From: JBFFXF01 sp041569895
Lineage (GTDB): Bacteria > Planctomycetota > UBA8108 > JACQVS01
Reading direction: 5' to 3'
Assembly: GCA_041569895.1 (NCBI GenBank)
Contig: JBFFXF010000121.1
Span: 1 to 20,285, forward strand
Length of the DNA: 20,285 nt
The notes below the pieces were generated by a model. The model was not told the DNA's origin. It saw only the letters and a program-made list of their open reading frames with translations, and made no database searches. Position numbers and translations under genes: made by a program. The first letter of the stretch is position 1; every line of letters begins with the position of its first letter. Below are positions 1 through 7,941 of this stretch, piece after piece.

Positions 1-803
1 ATCGCCGGCACGCGTCCCGCCGCGCCGAAGACCGCGAGCGCTCCGCGAACGTCCAGCGCGTCCGAGCAGAAGACGATTCCCGGCACGGTGCCATCGAGGA
101 AGAGCGAGACGCGCGCGCTTCCCGAGCCGTTCCCCGCCGTGGCGAGCGTCTCGCGAAGCAAGCTCACCGCGCCACTGCGCGACGTCGGCGCGCGATCTGG
201 ACGGAGGACGCTGTCGCCGAGCGCGAAGACGATCGGTCCGTCGTCGCGCACGACGTCGATGTCGCCGCCTCGCGGCAGCGTGCGGAACGTCACCGCCGTG
301 CCGCTGACGACGTTGGCCGGCGATGGGCATACCATGGCCGACGTGATGCCCGCCTCGACCGCGGTCCGCAGATCACGGTGACGCGGATCGATTGCGGCGA
401 GCGGGCTCGAGCGCGGATCGACGGGTCGCGCGATCTCGAGCGTCTCTCCCGCCGCGCCGATCGAGGAGCAGAGGTCGATCAGCCCGGGGCTCACGACGCT
501 GCCGGGCGGCAGGTCGATCCGCCCGGGCAGGTCCTCCTCGTCCGGCCTCGCGAAGCGCTCGATGCGCTCGCCGGAGATCACCACGGCGAGGCCACCGCGG
601 AGCGTTCCGTCGGCCTGGACGACACGGGCGCCGACCAGCGTCAGCGCGCCATCGGCGGGCGCGGCGACCGAGCGGGTGGTCACCGTCATCCCGGCGAGCG
701 CGAGAACGACGACGGTCGTCAGCCGGACGATGCAGCGCGGCACCGCTGCCGCGCGAGCCGTGGTCGACGTCACGTGAGTGAGCTCCATCGCCAACGCTCT
801 CAT
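1..803 (-). CDS. Exported amidohydrolase-fold protein, C-terminus outside window
   Basis: About 267 residues are visible; the gene runs off the left edge. The start at 803 overlaps the stop of the upstream gene as ATGA and is preceded by GGGAG, so translation is probably coupled. Residues 1 to about 48 look like a basic, then hydrophobic export signal (VVVLALAG core). Then comes the N-terminal beta-sandwich of metal-dependent hydrolases (LTLVGARVVQADG, VISGERIE) followed by SPGLIDLCSSIG. In active family members this last segment reads PGLIDxHxH, so both metal-binding histidines are replaced by C and S. A later segment, GITSAMVCPSPANVVSG, matches the GITT...PGxGNVxGG stretch common in this group. 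The fold assignment is fairly sure. Catalysis is doubtful, and the remaining metal ligands lie outside the window. Confidence 0.8.
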   Translation of the reverse strand, partial: MRALAMELTHVTSTTARAAAVPRCIVRLTTVVVLALAGMTVTTRSVAAPADGALTLVGARVVQADGTLRGGLAVVISGERIERFARPDEEDLPGRIDLPPGSVVSPGLIDLCSSIGAAGETLEIARPVDPRSSPLAAIDPRHRDLRTAVEAGITSAMVCPSPANVVSGTAVTFRTLPRGGDIDVVRDDGPIVFALGDSVLRPDRAPTSRSGAVSLLRETLATAGNGSGSARVSLFLDGTVPGIVFCSDALDVRGALAVFGAAGRVPA

Positions 804-2239
804 CGCTCTCCCTCCGACGAATCGTACGCCAGCTTGCCGCCGACGAACACCTTTTCGACGCGCGACGCCGGATCGAGCGGGTCGCCGCTCCAGATCACCA
901 GGTCGGCCCGGAGACCGGGTCGAACGCGGCCGATCTCGCCGGCGACACGCAGCAGGTCGGCCGCGTCAGCCGTCAGTCGTCGGAGGATCACGCGGGGATC
1001 CTCTCCCGGCGCGGCGAGTTGCGCGTGGAACGCCACGAAGCGGGAATCGCCCGCCGAACGCGCACCGCTGCCGACGAGCACCCGCCGGCCCGCGCGGGAC
1101 AGCACCGACGCTGTCTCTCTCGAGCCACGGGCCCACTCGTCCGTCCTCGCCGCGGCCGTGTTCGGCATCGTCTCGAGCACGACCGGCACCTCTTCCGGGA
1201 TTTCCGTTGCGACGAGGTGGGCCTCGCTCGCCCCGACGAGCACGAGGTCGAGCCCGAGCTCATCGGCCAGCTCGATGGCGTTGAGGATCTCGTCGCTCCG
1301 GTTCACCTCGACGCGGACGGGAATCTCGCCGTCGAGCGCGCTCAGGAGAACGTCGTACTCCGGCCGGTATCTCGGACGGCGCGGCTTCTTGGGGGCGTCG
1401 TCGTCCTTTTTCTTCTGCGCCGGAGCCGACTTCTTCTCACCGGCGGCGAGCCTCTTCTTGCCGTTCTGCGGCTTGCCGTCCTTCTTCTTGTCGTTCTTTT
1501 CCTTCTCTTTCGCCCTGGCGCGCTCGGCGAGCTTCTCCTCGTACTCCTTGAGCTCTTCCTCGTAGAGGTCGAGCGCCTCGCGATAGTCCCGCGCCGACTC
1601 GAACCTCTTGCGCGTGTCGCTCAGCGTCTTGATTCGCGCCAGCGGCGAGAGCCTCGACCCGAGGTCGATCTCCAGTGCGGCGTCAGCGACGAGGGGCTCG
1701 CCGATCTCGGGGCCGTCCCCCGGCTGCAGTCGGACGATCGCTCCGCGTCCGTGCACGCCGGGCGCTCCGGGTATCGAGACGTACACCGCCGTGACGCCCT
1801 GACGCAGCGCCCCGTTGAGCGCGCGCGTGGCGTATCGATCGAAGCCGTCCACGGACCGCAGCATGACGTTGGCCGACGCGGTTCGGGTCGACATGCCGAG
1901 CGCGCTGTGGACGTCGATGAATCCCGGCGTCACCGTCTTCCCCTCGGCGTCGAAGACGCGCTTGAGGAAGGGGAGCTCCGGATCGCGGGCGATCGTCTCG
2001 ATGCGCCCGCCGCGGGCGATGATGGTCGCGCGCTCGAGCTCCGCGCCCGCGGGTGACTCGCCCGCGAAGGACGAATCCGCCATCGTCAGAACTCGGGCGT
2101 TCTGGATGACGAGCGCCTGCTGGAGCAGCTTCGGGACTTCCTGGCTCGCGGCGGTCCGCCAAGCGACCGCAGCCACGACGAACGGGACGAGTGCGGAAAC
2201 GGGCGGCCGCGAGCCGCGCTGCGTACGTCGGATCGTCAT
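800..2239 (-). CDS. Exported amidohydrolase-fold protein with Lys/Glu-rich insert, probable pseudoenzyme
   Basis: The protein has 479 residues. The start at 2239 was chosen over in-frame upstream codons because GGAGGAAGG lies 10 nt before it and it begins a signal peptide (residues 1-32, core ALVPFVVAAVAW, cleavage near TAAS-QE). Order: N-terminal amidohydrolase sandwich (about 43-105); TPGFIDVHSALG at 104-115, where the family HxH is only HSA; GVTAVYVSIPGAPGVHGRGA (149-168); a highly charged, probably helical insert (about 213-292, runs of K, E, D); barrel remainder; and a C-terminal sandwich (IGRVRPGLRADLVIWSGDP, 436-454) typical of imidazolonepropionase-like proteins. The usual late GTD metal Asp is not evident (VLVGSGARSAGDSR). 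It is the first gene of a two-gene operon behind the promoter at 2394-2421. A binding or scaffold role is inference. Confidence 0.85.
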   Translation of the reverse strand: MTIRRTQRGSRPPVSALVPFVVAAVAWRTAASQEVPKLLQQALVIQNARVLTMADSSFAGESPAGAELERATIIARGGRIETIARDPELPFLKRVFDAEGKTVTPGFIDVHSALGMSTRTASANVMLRSVDGFDRYATRALNGALRQGVTAVYVSIPGAPGVHGRGAIVRLQPGDGPEIGEPLVADAALEIDLGSRLSPLARIKTLSDTRKRFESARDYREALDLYEEELKEYEEKLAERARAKEKEKNDKKKDGKPQNGKKRLAAGEKKSAPAQKKKDDDAPKKPRRPRYRPEYDVLLSALDGEIPVRVEVNRSDEILNAIELADELGLDLVLVGASEAHLVATEIPEEVPVVLETMPNTAAARTDEWARGSRETASVLSRAGRRVLVGSGARSAGDSRFVAFHAQLAAPGEDPRVILRRLTADAADLLRVAGEIGRVRPGLRADLVIWSGDPLDPASRVEKVFVGGKLAYDSSEGER

Positions 2240-2393
2240 CCGGGGACAGCCTTCCTCCAGATCGTGCCCAGCTTGCTCGAGAGCGTTCGGTCCGACGGAC
2301 GCGGCCGCTGGAAGGACCGAGTCCAGATCCGGCTCGGCGCTCCAGGAGCCGCCCGCTTCTTCCATCTCGAACCGGAGATCGCAGAAAGATTCA

Positions 2394-2421
2394 AGTATAC
2401 CGGCGCCGCGAGGCCGGTCAA
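2394..2421 (-). promoter_or_regulatory. Sigma70-type promoter of the amidohydrolase-like gene pair
   Basis: On the minus strand TTGACC (2421-2416) is followed by a 16-bp spacer and TATACT (2399-2394). Each hexamer is one mismatch from consensus (TTGACA, TATAAT). It begins about 20 bp past the stop codon of the upstream serine hydrolase gene, and the predicted transcript would have a leader of about 150 nt before the start at 2239. The local A/T-rich stretch stands out in GC-rich surroundings. The spacer is one base short of the 17-bp optimum. Confidence 0.6.
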
Positions 2422-2439
2422 GCAAGGCAGCACGGCGGG

Positions 2440-3762
2440 TCAATCGCGGGGGAACGAGGCGTAGACCACGCTCTTGAAGTCCGCCCACAGCGAGAGGTGC
2501 CCGAAAGGATAGAGCTGGGTCAGCACAATGCCGATGAGCTCCTGCCGCGGATCGACCCAGAAGTAGGTGTGGAAGATGCCGCCCCACGAGTAGCTGCCCG
2601 CGCTCTCGGGTGCTCCGGTCGCCTCCTTCGCCGCCGCGGAGAGCACGCCGAAACCGAGCCCGAACTTGTCGCCGTGGATCTTGAAGAGGATCTCGAGATC
2701 ACCGATCCGATTCGAGGTCATCTCATCGACGGTGCCGGGCGACAGGAGGCGCACGCCGTCGACCTCGCCGCGGCCCAGCAGCATGCGGAGGAACCTGGCG
2801 TAGTCGCGAGCCGTCGAGACCAGTCCGGCGCCGCCCGAGAAGTAGGAGCGTGGTCCCTGATGGTGGAACGTCGACGAGTACACCAGCTGGCCCCGCCTGA
2901 CGACCTCCTCGCCGACCTCGACGAGCCCCTCACCGCCGGGCGCCGGCTCGTAGAGCGACGCCAGTCGCGCGTGGAGATCCTCGTCGATGAAGAAACGCGT
3001 GTCCTTCATGCCGAGCGGCCCGAAGATGCGCTCCTCGAAGAACTCACCGAGCGACTGGCCGGAGGCCACCTCGACGACCCTTCCGAGGACGTCGACCGAC
3101 AGCCCGTACGTCCACTGCTCGCCCGGCGCGTGCATCAGCGGGATGGCGGCGATGCGCCGCGCGTTCTCCGCCGTCGACCAGGGCGTCTCGACGAGACCGT
3201 CTGACGGCTTCGATCGATCGTAATGCGCCCTCAGTACGTCGCCGGCGGAGAACCCGTAGGAGATCCCCGACGTGTGCGTGAGAAGATCGAGGATCGTCAC
3301 CGGGCGCGGCGTCCCGACGATGCCGGTGCTCGACGGGTCCCGGCTCGCGATCATTCGGACGTCGCCGAACTCCGGAATGAACGCGGAGACGGGGTCGTCC
3401 AGTCGCAGCCGGCCCTCGTCGCGGAGCATCATCACCGCGACACTCGTGACCGGCTTCGTCATCGACGCGATGCGAAAGACCGTGTCCGTCCGCATCGGCT
3501 CGCGGTCGTCGATGTCCTTCCAGCCGACCGCGTCGAGGTACGCCATCTCGCCCCGGTGCCAGACCAGCGCGACGGCGCCAGCCACCTTTCCGGACTCGAC
3601 GTGCTCCGTGAGCAGCTCGCGAATCGGCACGTGCCACGGAGCGGCGATCGGCTCGGCCCGCGGCGTGCCGCACGACATGCCCGACGCCACCAGCCCCGCG
3701 AGGAGCAGGACGCGGATCACGGGAAACCAGCGACCGGTCGACGGAAAAACGCTGCGACTCAT
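2440..3762 (-). CDS. Exported serine hydrolase, beta-lactamase/EstB-like family
   Basis: The protein has 440 residues. The start at 3762 is supported by AAGGA five nt upstream and by the export signal it opens (VIRVLLLAGLVASGMSC). C31 might be a lipoprotein cysteine, but the box SGMSC is a poor match, so lipidation is uncertain. The beta-lactamase-related (Pfam Beta-lactamase, class C-like) fold shows the catalytic SMTK at 100-103 inside FRIASMTKPVTS, the tyrosine motif at Y219 (QWTYGLSVDVLG) and the third motif SYSWGGIFHTYFWVDP around 391-405. This set resembles EstB-type esterases and serine hydrolases more than true penicillinases, so the substrate is unknown and antibiotic resistance should not be assumed. 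It ends about 20 bp before the promoter of the next gene, so it is probably a separate transcription unit. Confidence 0.9.
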   Translation of the reverse strand: MSRSVFPSTGRWFPVIRVLLLAGLVASGMSCGTPRAEPIAAPWHVPIRELLTEHVESGKVAGAVALVWHRGEMAYLDAVGWKDIDDREPMRTDTVFRIASMTKPVTSVAVMMLRDEGRLRLDDPVSAFIPEFGDVRMIASRDPSSTGIVGTPRPVTILDLLTHTSGISYGFSAGDVLRAHYDRSKPSDGLVETPWSTAENARRIAAIPLMHAPGEQWTYGLSVDVLGRVVEVASGQSLGEFFEERIFGPLGMKDTRFFIDEDLHARLASLYEPAPGGEGLVEVGEEVVRRGQLVYSSTFHHQGPRSYFSGGAGLVSTARDYARFLRMLLGRGEVDGVRLLSPGTVDEMTSNRIGDLEILFKIHGDKFGLGFGVLSAAAKEATGAPESAGSYSWGGIFHTYFWVDPRQELIGIVLTQLYPFGHLSLWADFKSVVYASFPRD

Positions 3763-4000
3763 GGTTCCTTCTCTCGTGCCCGGACGACGAGCGCGGGTCC
3801 GGGGAGCAGCACCTCGATTCCATGGTACCGACTGGTCCACGAGGACGACGACGAGCGCGGCGGCGAGCGTCGCGGCAACGGGACGTCTCGCCGCGCGCGC
3901 CCCACGCCGCGGCGGAGCCGCCGGACGGTCGGTCGTCCCGCGAGTGGTCCTGCCCTTCATGCGATCGTCCGCTCGCGATCGGCCTGCCCGGACTCGGAGC

Positions 4001-6160
4001 TCAGGAGTTGCAGGCGCTCGCCGGGCACATGACGTCCGGGTTCTGCGGGTCCGTGCCGCAGTCCGGGTACGGCGCGCGCGGCGGCGGGCCGCCCAGGAAG
4101 AGGAAGTTGAACGTCAGCACGGCGTCCGTGATGTTGAGCATCGCGTCCGCGTCGAAGTCGGCGGCCTCGAGGCACGGCGGTTCGGCAGATCCCTGGAAGA
4201 GAAAGTTCAGGGTGTTGACGCCGTCGGAGAGGTTGACCTCGTTGTCGTTATTGGAATCGCCGCGGCGGAACCTGTTCATCGGCTCGTCGCAGTCGTTCGC
4301 CGCGGCGGGCGAGCCGCCCGGCGTCAACCCGAAGTCTCCCGTGCGATCACCGTCGGGACACAGCGTCAGCGCGACGTTGTCCTCCTGGCCCTCGAATGCG
4401 ACACCGTGGATGACGCCGAAGTTGTTCGCCTGGTTGTCGAAGATGAAGAACTGATCGCCACCGCCGTTGAGCTCGAAGTTGGTGTGGAACGCCTTCTTTG
4501 TCACGTCGTTCGGATCGGGACACTCCCAGAACGGCGGGAACTCGGGTCGAGAGATGTCGGGGCACTTGCTGCCGTCGTCGTCGCACCAGATGATCAGGTA
4601 CTCGCGGGGGCCGATCCTCGATCCGGCGGGAAACTGCCAGATACGCGGCGTGAAGTAGCCGTCGGAGAGCCACAGGCCGGAGAGGTCGATCTCGGTGTCC
4701 GAGACATTGACGAGCTCGACGTAGTCGTCGTAGCCGCAGCTCGGTCCGTCCCCGTTGTCGGGTCCGCCGCGCCGGCAGCAGTACTTCGGCGGCTCGTCGA
4801 AGCGGCTGCAGAGTCGGAAGTCCTCGCTCGTCGGGTCCTTGATGATGCCGGTGGCGGGATTCTCGGGGTCGGTCGGGTTGTTGCGCTGTCTCGCGACCAC
4901 CTCGTTGACGACCAGATTGGCGAGGTTGCCGCGCGGCTGATATCCCACGGCGTACGTCCAGGGGACGTCGCACGGGACGAAGCGGTCGAGCCGGCACGGG
5001 TCCTCGAGGCAGCCAGGTCCGCCGAACTGGCTGTCGCACGGGCCGACGTCATCTGCGTTGGCCACCTGCACGTCGCAGTCGGGACGCGGACCCTGGCGCT
5101 CGTCGACCAGGACCCGGAAGCACAGCTCCAGCGGCCGCGTGGACACCTCCCCCTCCTGGTCCTCGACCTCGAGGAAGAACTCGACGCGCATGCCCGCCGC
5201 CTGGCCGGGAACGGCGCCGGTCCACACCGACCAGCGGTCGAGCGGACGCCCCTCCGCCTCCGCGGTGAGGATGCCGCTCTCGCCCTCCGCCTCGTTCCAG
5301 GTCAGCGGCTCGTTCTGCCACTCGCCGACGGTGTCGCCATCGATGACGCGGTAGACGATCTCGGCGCGCGCGATGTTCGGCGGCACCGGCGCCTTGTCGT
5401 CCCGGACGAGGGCCCGGACCTCCACGGCCTCGCCCGCCGCGGGCGAGTTCGTCGAGTGGGCGGCACGCGAGATGCGCGGATCGAGGTTGGCGCCCTGCTT
5501 GTTCTGGGCGCCGAGACAGGAACGCTTCGGCCGGCCGAGACCGCAGGTGCCCGGCGGCGCGACCGTGATGCAGGAGAGTCCGAAGCTCGTCAGCGTGCCC
5601 GGCGTGAAGTTGAACCACTCGAACGTCTGCTCGACCGGCACCGGCGCCGGACCGGCGCCGTCGGGGAAGCGACCGAAGGAGACGTCGCCGCGCAGCGGCG
5701 GGAGCATCACCTGGTCGATGATCTCGCGTTCGCCGTTCTCGTCCGCCGGGCCCCAGAGCGTGATCGGCTCGTTGCCGTCGGAGTCGATGTTGAAGTTGGC
5801 GTGCGGCTCGACGCACCTGCCGAGCTCCGTGTCCCCGTCACAGAAGATCACCAGCGTCCGCTTCGGGACGACGCTGAGGCCGACGGGGAACTCGTAGAGG
5901 CTCTCGGTCATCTTCGCCTGCTCGAGCGTCCAGGTGTCGCTCATGGCGAGCCCGTTGAGCGACACGATCTCGTCGCCGGCGTTGAAGAGCTCGACCATGT
6001 CGGGTGTGCCTCCCTCGAAGTCGATCGGGGGGCGGGTCTCGTTGTCGGCGATGACCTCGTTGATACGAAGCATCCGAAAGGCGCCCTGCGCCGACAGGCC
6101 GAGCGAGACCAGCGTCGCCGTGAGGAATGCCCCGACAGCCACCAACCGTGAACTCGACAT
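4001..6160 (-). CDS. Secreted lamin-tail-domain protein with dockerin-like C-terminus
   Basis: The protein has 719 residues. The start at 6160 has a purine-rich GAGGAAAGGAAG upstream and begins a signal peptide (VAVGAFLTATLVSLGLSAQGA). Two lamin-tail (LTD) segments are visible: about 30-200 (INEVIADN, DMVELFNAGDEIVSLNGLAMSD) and about 414-620 (NLVVNEVVARQ, DYVELVNVSDTEIDLSGLWLSD). Between them lies an Ig-like region (about 228-350). Residues 630-719 hold two Ca-binding-like loops (GDSNNDNEVNLSD at 634 and ADFDADAMLNITD at 667), each followed by LNFLF/FNFLF, then a Pro-rich tail. This dockerin-like tail is typical of secreted Planctomycetota proteins. The many cysteines suggest disulfides outside the cytoplasm. 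No catalytic domain is visible; a surface or adhesive role is inference. Confidence 0.85.
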   Translation of the reverse strand: MSSSRLVAVGAFLTATLVSLGLSAQGAFRMLRINEVIADNETRPPIDFEGGTPDMVELFNAGDEIVSLNGLAMSDTWTLEQAKMTESLYEFPVGLSVVPKRTLVIFCDGDTELGRCVEPHANFNIDSDGNEPITLWGPADENGEREIIDQVMLPPLRGDVSFGRFPDGAGPAPVPVEQTFEWFNFTPGTLTSFGLSCITVAPPGTCGLGRPKRSCLGAQNKQGANLDPRISRAAHSTNSPAAGEAVEVRALVRDDKAPVPPNIARAEIVYRVIDGDTVGEWQNEPLTWNEAEGESGILTAEAEGRPLDRWSVWTGAVPGQAAGMRVEFFLEVEDQEGEVSTRPLELCFRVLVDERQGPRPDCDVQVANADDVGPCDSQFGGPGCLEDPCRLDRFVPCDVPWTYAVGYQPRGNLANLVVNEVVARQRNNPTDPENPATGIIKDPTSEDFRLCSRFDEPPKYCCRRGGPDNGDGPSCGYDDYVELVNVSDTEIDLSGLWLSDGYFTPRIWQFPAGSRIGPREYLIIWCDDDGSKCPDISRPEFPPFWECPDPNDVTKKAFHTNFELNGGGDQFFIFDNQANNFGVIHGVAFEGQEDNVALTLCPDGDRTGDFGLTPGGSPAAANDCDEPMNRFRRGDSNNDNEVNLSDGVNTLNFLFQGSAEPPCLEAADFDADAMLNITDAVLTFNFLFLGGPPPRAPYPDCGTDPQNPDVMCPASACNS

Positions 6161-6618
6161 ACTGCTTCCTTTCCTCTGGTACTCCGGACGCGTGGCGAGC
6201 CCGCCACCGGCCTTCAGGTGGAGACCGAAATCAGGTTCGCGTGGAATGCGCGTGCTTCTCTGTAAAGCTCTCGGGGCTTCAGCTCGACCCGTCGGCAAGA
6301 GAGGAGAGTCCGTGCACGGGGAAGACCGGTGCCGGACGGACCGCCCGCGAGCGAAGCCCCCGGTGGCTCCGGCGAGGTGTCGATAATCCTTCCGGCGTTG
6401 GATCGCGGGACGGGCTCGCTGAACGTGCTTCAAACGGTGTCCAGTGCGAAACTTAACCCGGTCCCTCGCGGAGCTATCGTATTGACCGTCCGCGGCTCTT
6501 GCAATCATCATTTCGCCGGGAATACTTCGACGTCGGGACGCTTTCGGTGTCCCGGTCGAACGACCACCGTCCAAGTGCTTTCGGTCGAACAGGCTACGAG
6601 TGCACGGGGGAGACCGTC
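6161..6618. promoter_or_regulatory. Divergent intergenic region with two overlapping candidate promoters
   Basis: This 458-bp stretch separates divergent genes, and no convincing ORF was seen in it. On the minus strand TTGCAA (6504-6499), 17 bp and TACGAT (6481-6476) could drive the lamin-tail gene with a leader of about 310 nt. On the plus strand TTGACC (6482-6487), 18 bp and CATCAT (6506-6511) could drive the GNAT operon with a leader of about 100 nt. The two overlap, so mutual exclusion is possible. Each -10 box is only a partial match to consensus. Confidence 0.35.
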
Positions 6619-7095
6619 ATGGAGCCGACCGTTCGCGAGGCGCGTCAGGAAGACGTGCCGGTTCTCGTCGAGTTCAACAGCCGTCTCGCCGCCGAGACCG
6701 AGGGCAAGTCGCTCGATCCCGAGGTCCTGCGCCGCGGCGTGCGCGCATTGCTCGACGATCGTTCGCGCGGCCGGTACTTCGTCGCCACCGTCGGCGAGCG
6801 CATCGTCGGCCAGGTGATGATCACGTACGAGTGGAGTGACTGGCGAAACGGATTCATCTGGTGGCTCCAGAGCGTCTATGTCGAGAGCGCCCACCGGCGA
6901 CGCGGCGTGTTCCGTCGTCTCTTCGGTCATGTCGCCGCTCTCTGCGATCGCGACCCGGACGTCGTCGGGCTGCGACTCTACGTCGAGGACAACAACCGTC
7001 CGGCACAGGAGACCTATCAGCGACTCGGCATGATGAGACCGGGCTACCACGTGCTCGAGAGGCTGCGCGGACCGGAGGAACGGGACCGGGGATGA
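6619..7095 (+). CDS. GNAT-family N-acetyltransferase
   Basis: The protein has 158 residues and is cytosolic. The start at 6619 was chosen because GGGGGAG sits about 7 nt upstream and because the GNAT fold begins immediately (TVREARQEDVPVLVEF). The acetyl-CoA binding motif A is seen in QSVYVESAHRRRGVFRRLF (about 84-102, R/QxxGx pattern at R93-G96), followed by LRLYVEDNNRPAQETYQRLGM (118-138), which is the motif B/Asn-Tyr region. The length is normal for a single-domain GNAT. The substrate cannot be read from sequence. The stop codon overlaps the start of the Hsp33-like gene as ATGA, so the two are very probably co-translated. Confidence 0.9.
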   Translation: MEPTVREARQEDVPVLVEFNSRLAAETEGKSLDPEVLRRGVRALLDDRSRGRYFVATVGERIVGQVMITYEWSDWRNGFIWWLQSVYVESAHRRRGVFRRLFGHVAALCDRDPDVVGLRLYVEDNNRPAQETYQRLGMMRPGYHVLERLRGPEERDRG

Positions 7096-7925
7096 GCGTC
7101 TTCCGGACCTACCTCGACCGGGAGCACGACTGCCTGGCGGTCTTCGGGGATCCGGCACCGCTGCACCAGGATCTCGACCTCCACCTCCTCTCCTGCGGCA
7201 TCCAGCTCGATCCCGTGATGATGCGCCTCCTCCGGGACGGGCTCTCGGCGATGGCCCTCTACCTCGTGTCGCGGCCCCGCTTCGAGAGCTTCGGGTGGAC
7301 GGTCAGCCTCACCGACCCCAGGGCGAACCTCTTCTTCGCGGGCACCCAGCTCGAGAACACCGTCGTCGGTCGAGTCTTCCTCGAGAACATCAAGACCATC
7401 CCGAAGAGCCGCTTCTACGCGCAGATCCGCCGGCCGTTCAGCCCGCTCCAGACCTCGAGCCTCGAGGTCGAGGGCGCCGACATGCTGTGGATCGTCGAGC
7501 AGTACTGCCTGAAGTCGGATCAGCAGGATGCCCGGCTCTTTCGCGGCGACGGGGAGCGAGTCGCCCTGGTCAGCGCCCTGCCGAACGTCGACCGCGAGTG
7601 GTTTCGCGGTCTCGAGTCGAAGGAAGTTTTCCGACTGGAGAGCGCCGGGGCGATCGACCTCGTCAACGAGAGGACGATGGCGTTCCGGTGCGGCTGCGAT
7701 TCCGAGTGGATCGCCAGGGCGCTCGCCTCGATGTTCGGCGAGGCGCCCGAGTCGCTCTTCCGCGGCGACATGGATGTCGAGGCGGAGTGTCCGCGATGCG
7801 GCGCCACGCACCGCATCGCGCGAAAAACTTTCGATAGGATGTTGTCGCGGAAGGAGGCCGCCAGCGAGAATGAGACCGGGGAATCGGGCGAGGCTCCGAC
7901 TCCCCCTCCCGACGCCATCAATTGA
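7092..7925 (+). CDS. Divergent Hsp33-like redox-regulated chaperone
   Basis: The protein has 277 residues. The start at 7092 overlaps the GNAT stop (ATGA). The C-terminal zinc module is the key evidence: FRCGCDSEWIARAL (C200, C202) and ECPRCGATHRI (C233, C236), giving CxC-X30-CxxC, which is the Hsp33 redox-switch spacing. EQYCLKSDQQDARLF (136-150) corresponds to the Hsp33 segment around YxxxSEQ. The N-terminal part is otherwise poorly conserved, and the familiar LGR...LKG stretch of canonical Hsp33 is not obvious. A low-complexity tail (about 253-277) follows the zinc site. In the Hsp33 family, oxidation releases zinc, unfolds the linker and activates holdase activity. A similar role here is likely but inferred. 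YqgE lies 16 bp downstream. Confidence 0.8.
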   Translation: MSVFRTYLDREHDCLAVFGDPAPLHQDLDLHLLSCGIQLDPVMMRLLRDGLSAMALYLVSRPRFESFGWTVSLTDPRANLFFAGTQLENTVVGRVFLENIKTIPKSRFYAQIRRPFSPLQTSSLEVEGADMLWIVEQYCLKSDQQDARLFRGDGERVALVSALPNVDREWFRGLESKEVFRLESAGAIDLVNERTMAFRCGCDSEWIARALASMFGEAPESLFRGDMDVEAECPRCGATHRIARKTFDRMLSRKEAASENETGESGEAPTPPPDAIN

Positions 7926-7941
7926 ACGCGGCAGCGCAGCC

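Noticed and set aside
378..2056. Long plus-strand ORFs opposite the amidohydrolase-like genes
   Set aside because: They are antisense, Arg/Ser/Ala-rich and lack domains, whereas the minus-strand frames show clear family sequence and signal peptides.
2440..3762. Antibiotic-resistance beta-lactamase
   Set aside because: The motif set (SMTK, YGL, WGG) fits EstB-like serine hydrolases and esterases. Nothing shows that it is a true penicillinase.
3272..6151. A 959-codon open frame on the plus strand
   Set aside because: It is antisense to the lamin-tail and serine hydrolase genes, has no recognisable domain and no ribosome site. Such frames are expected in very GC-rich DNA.
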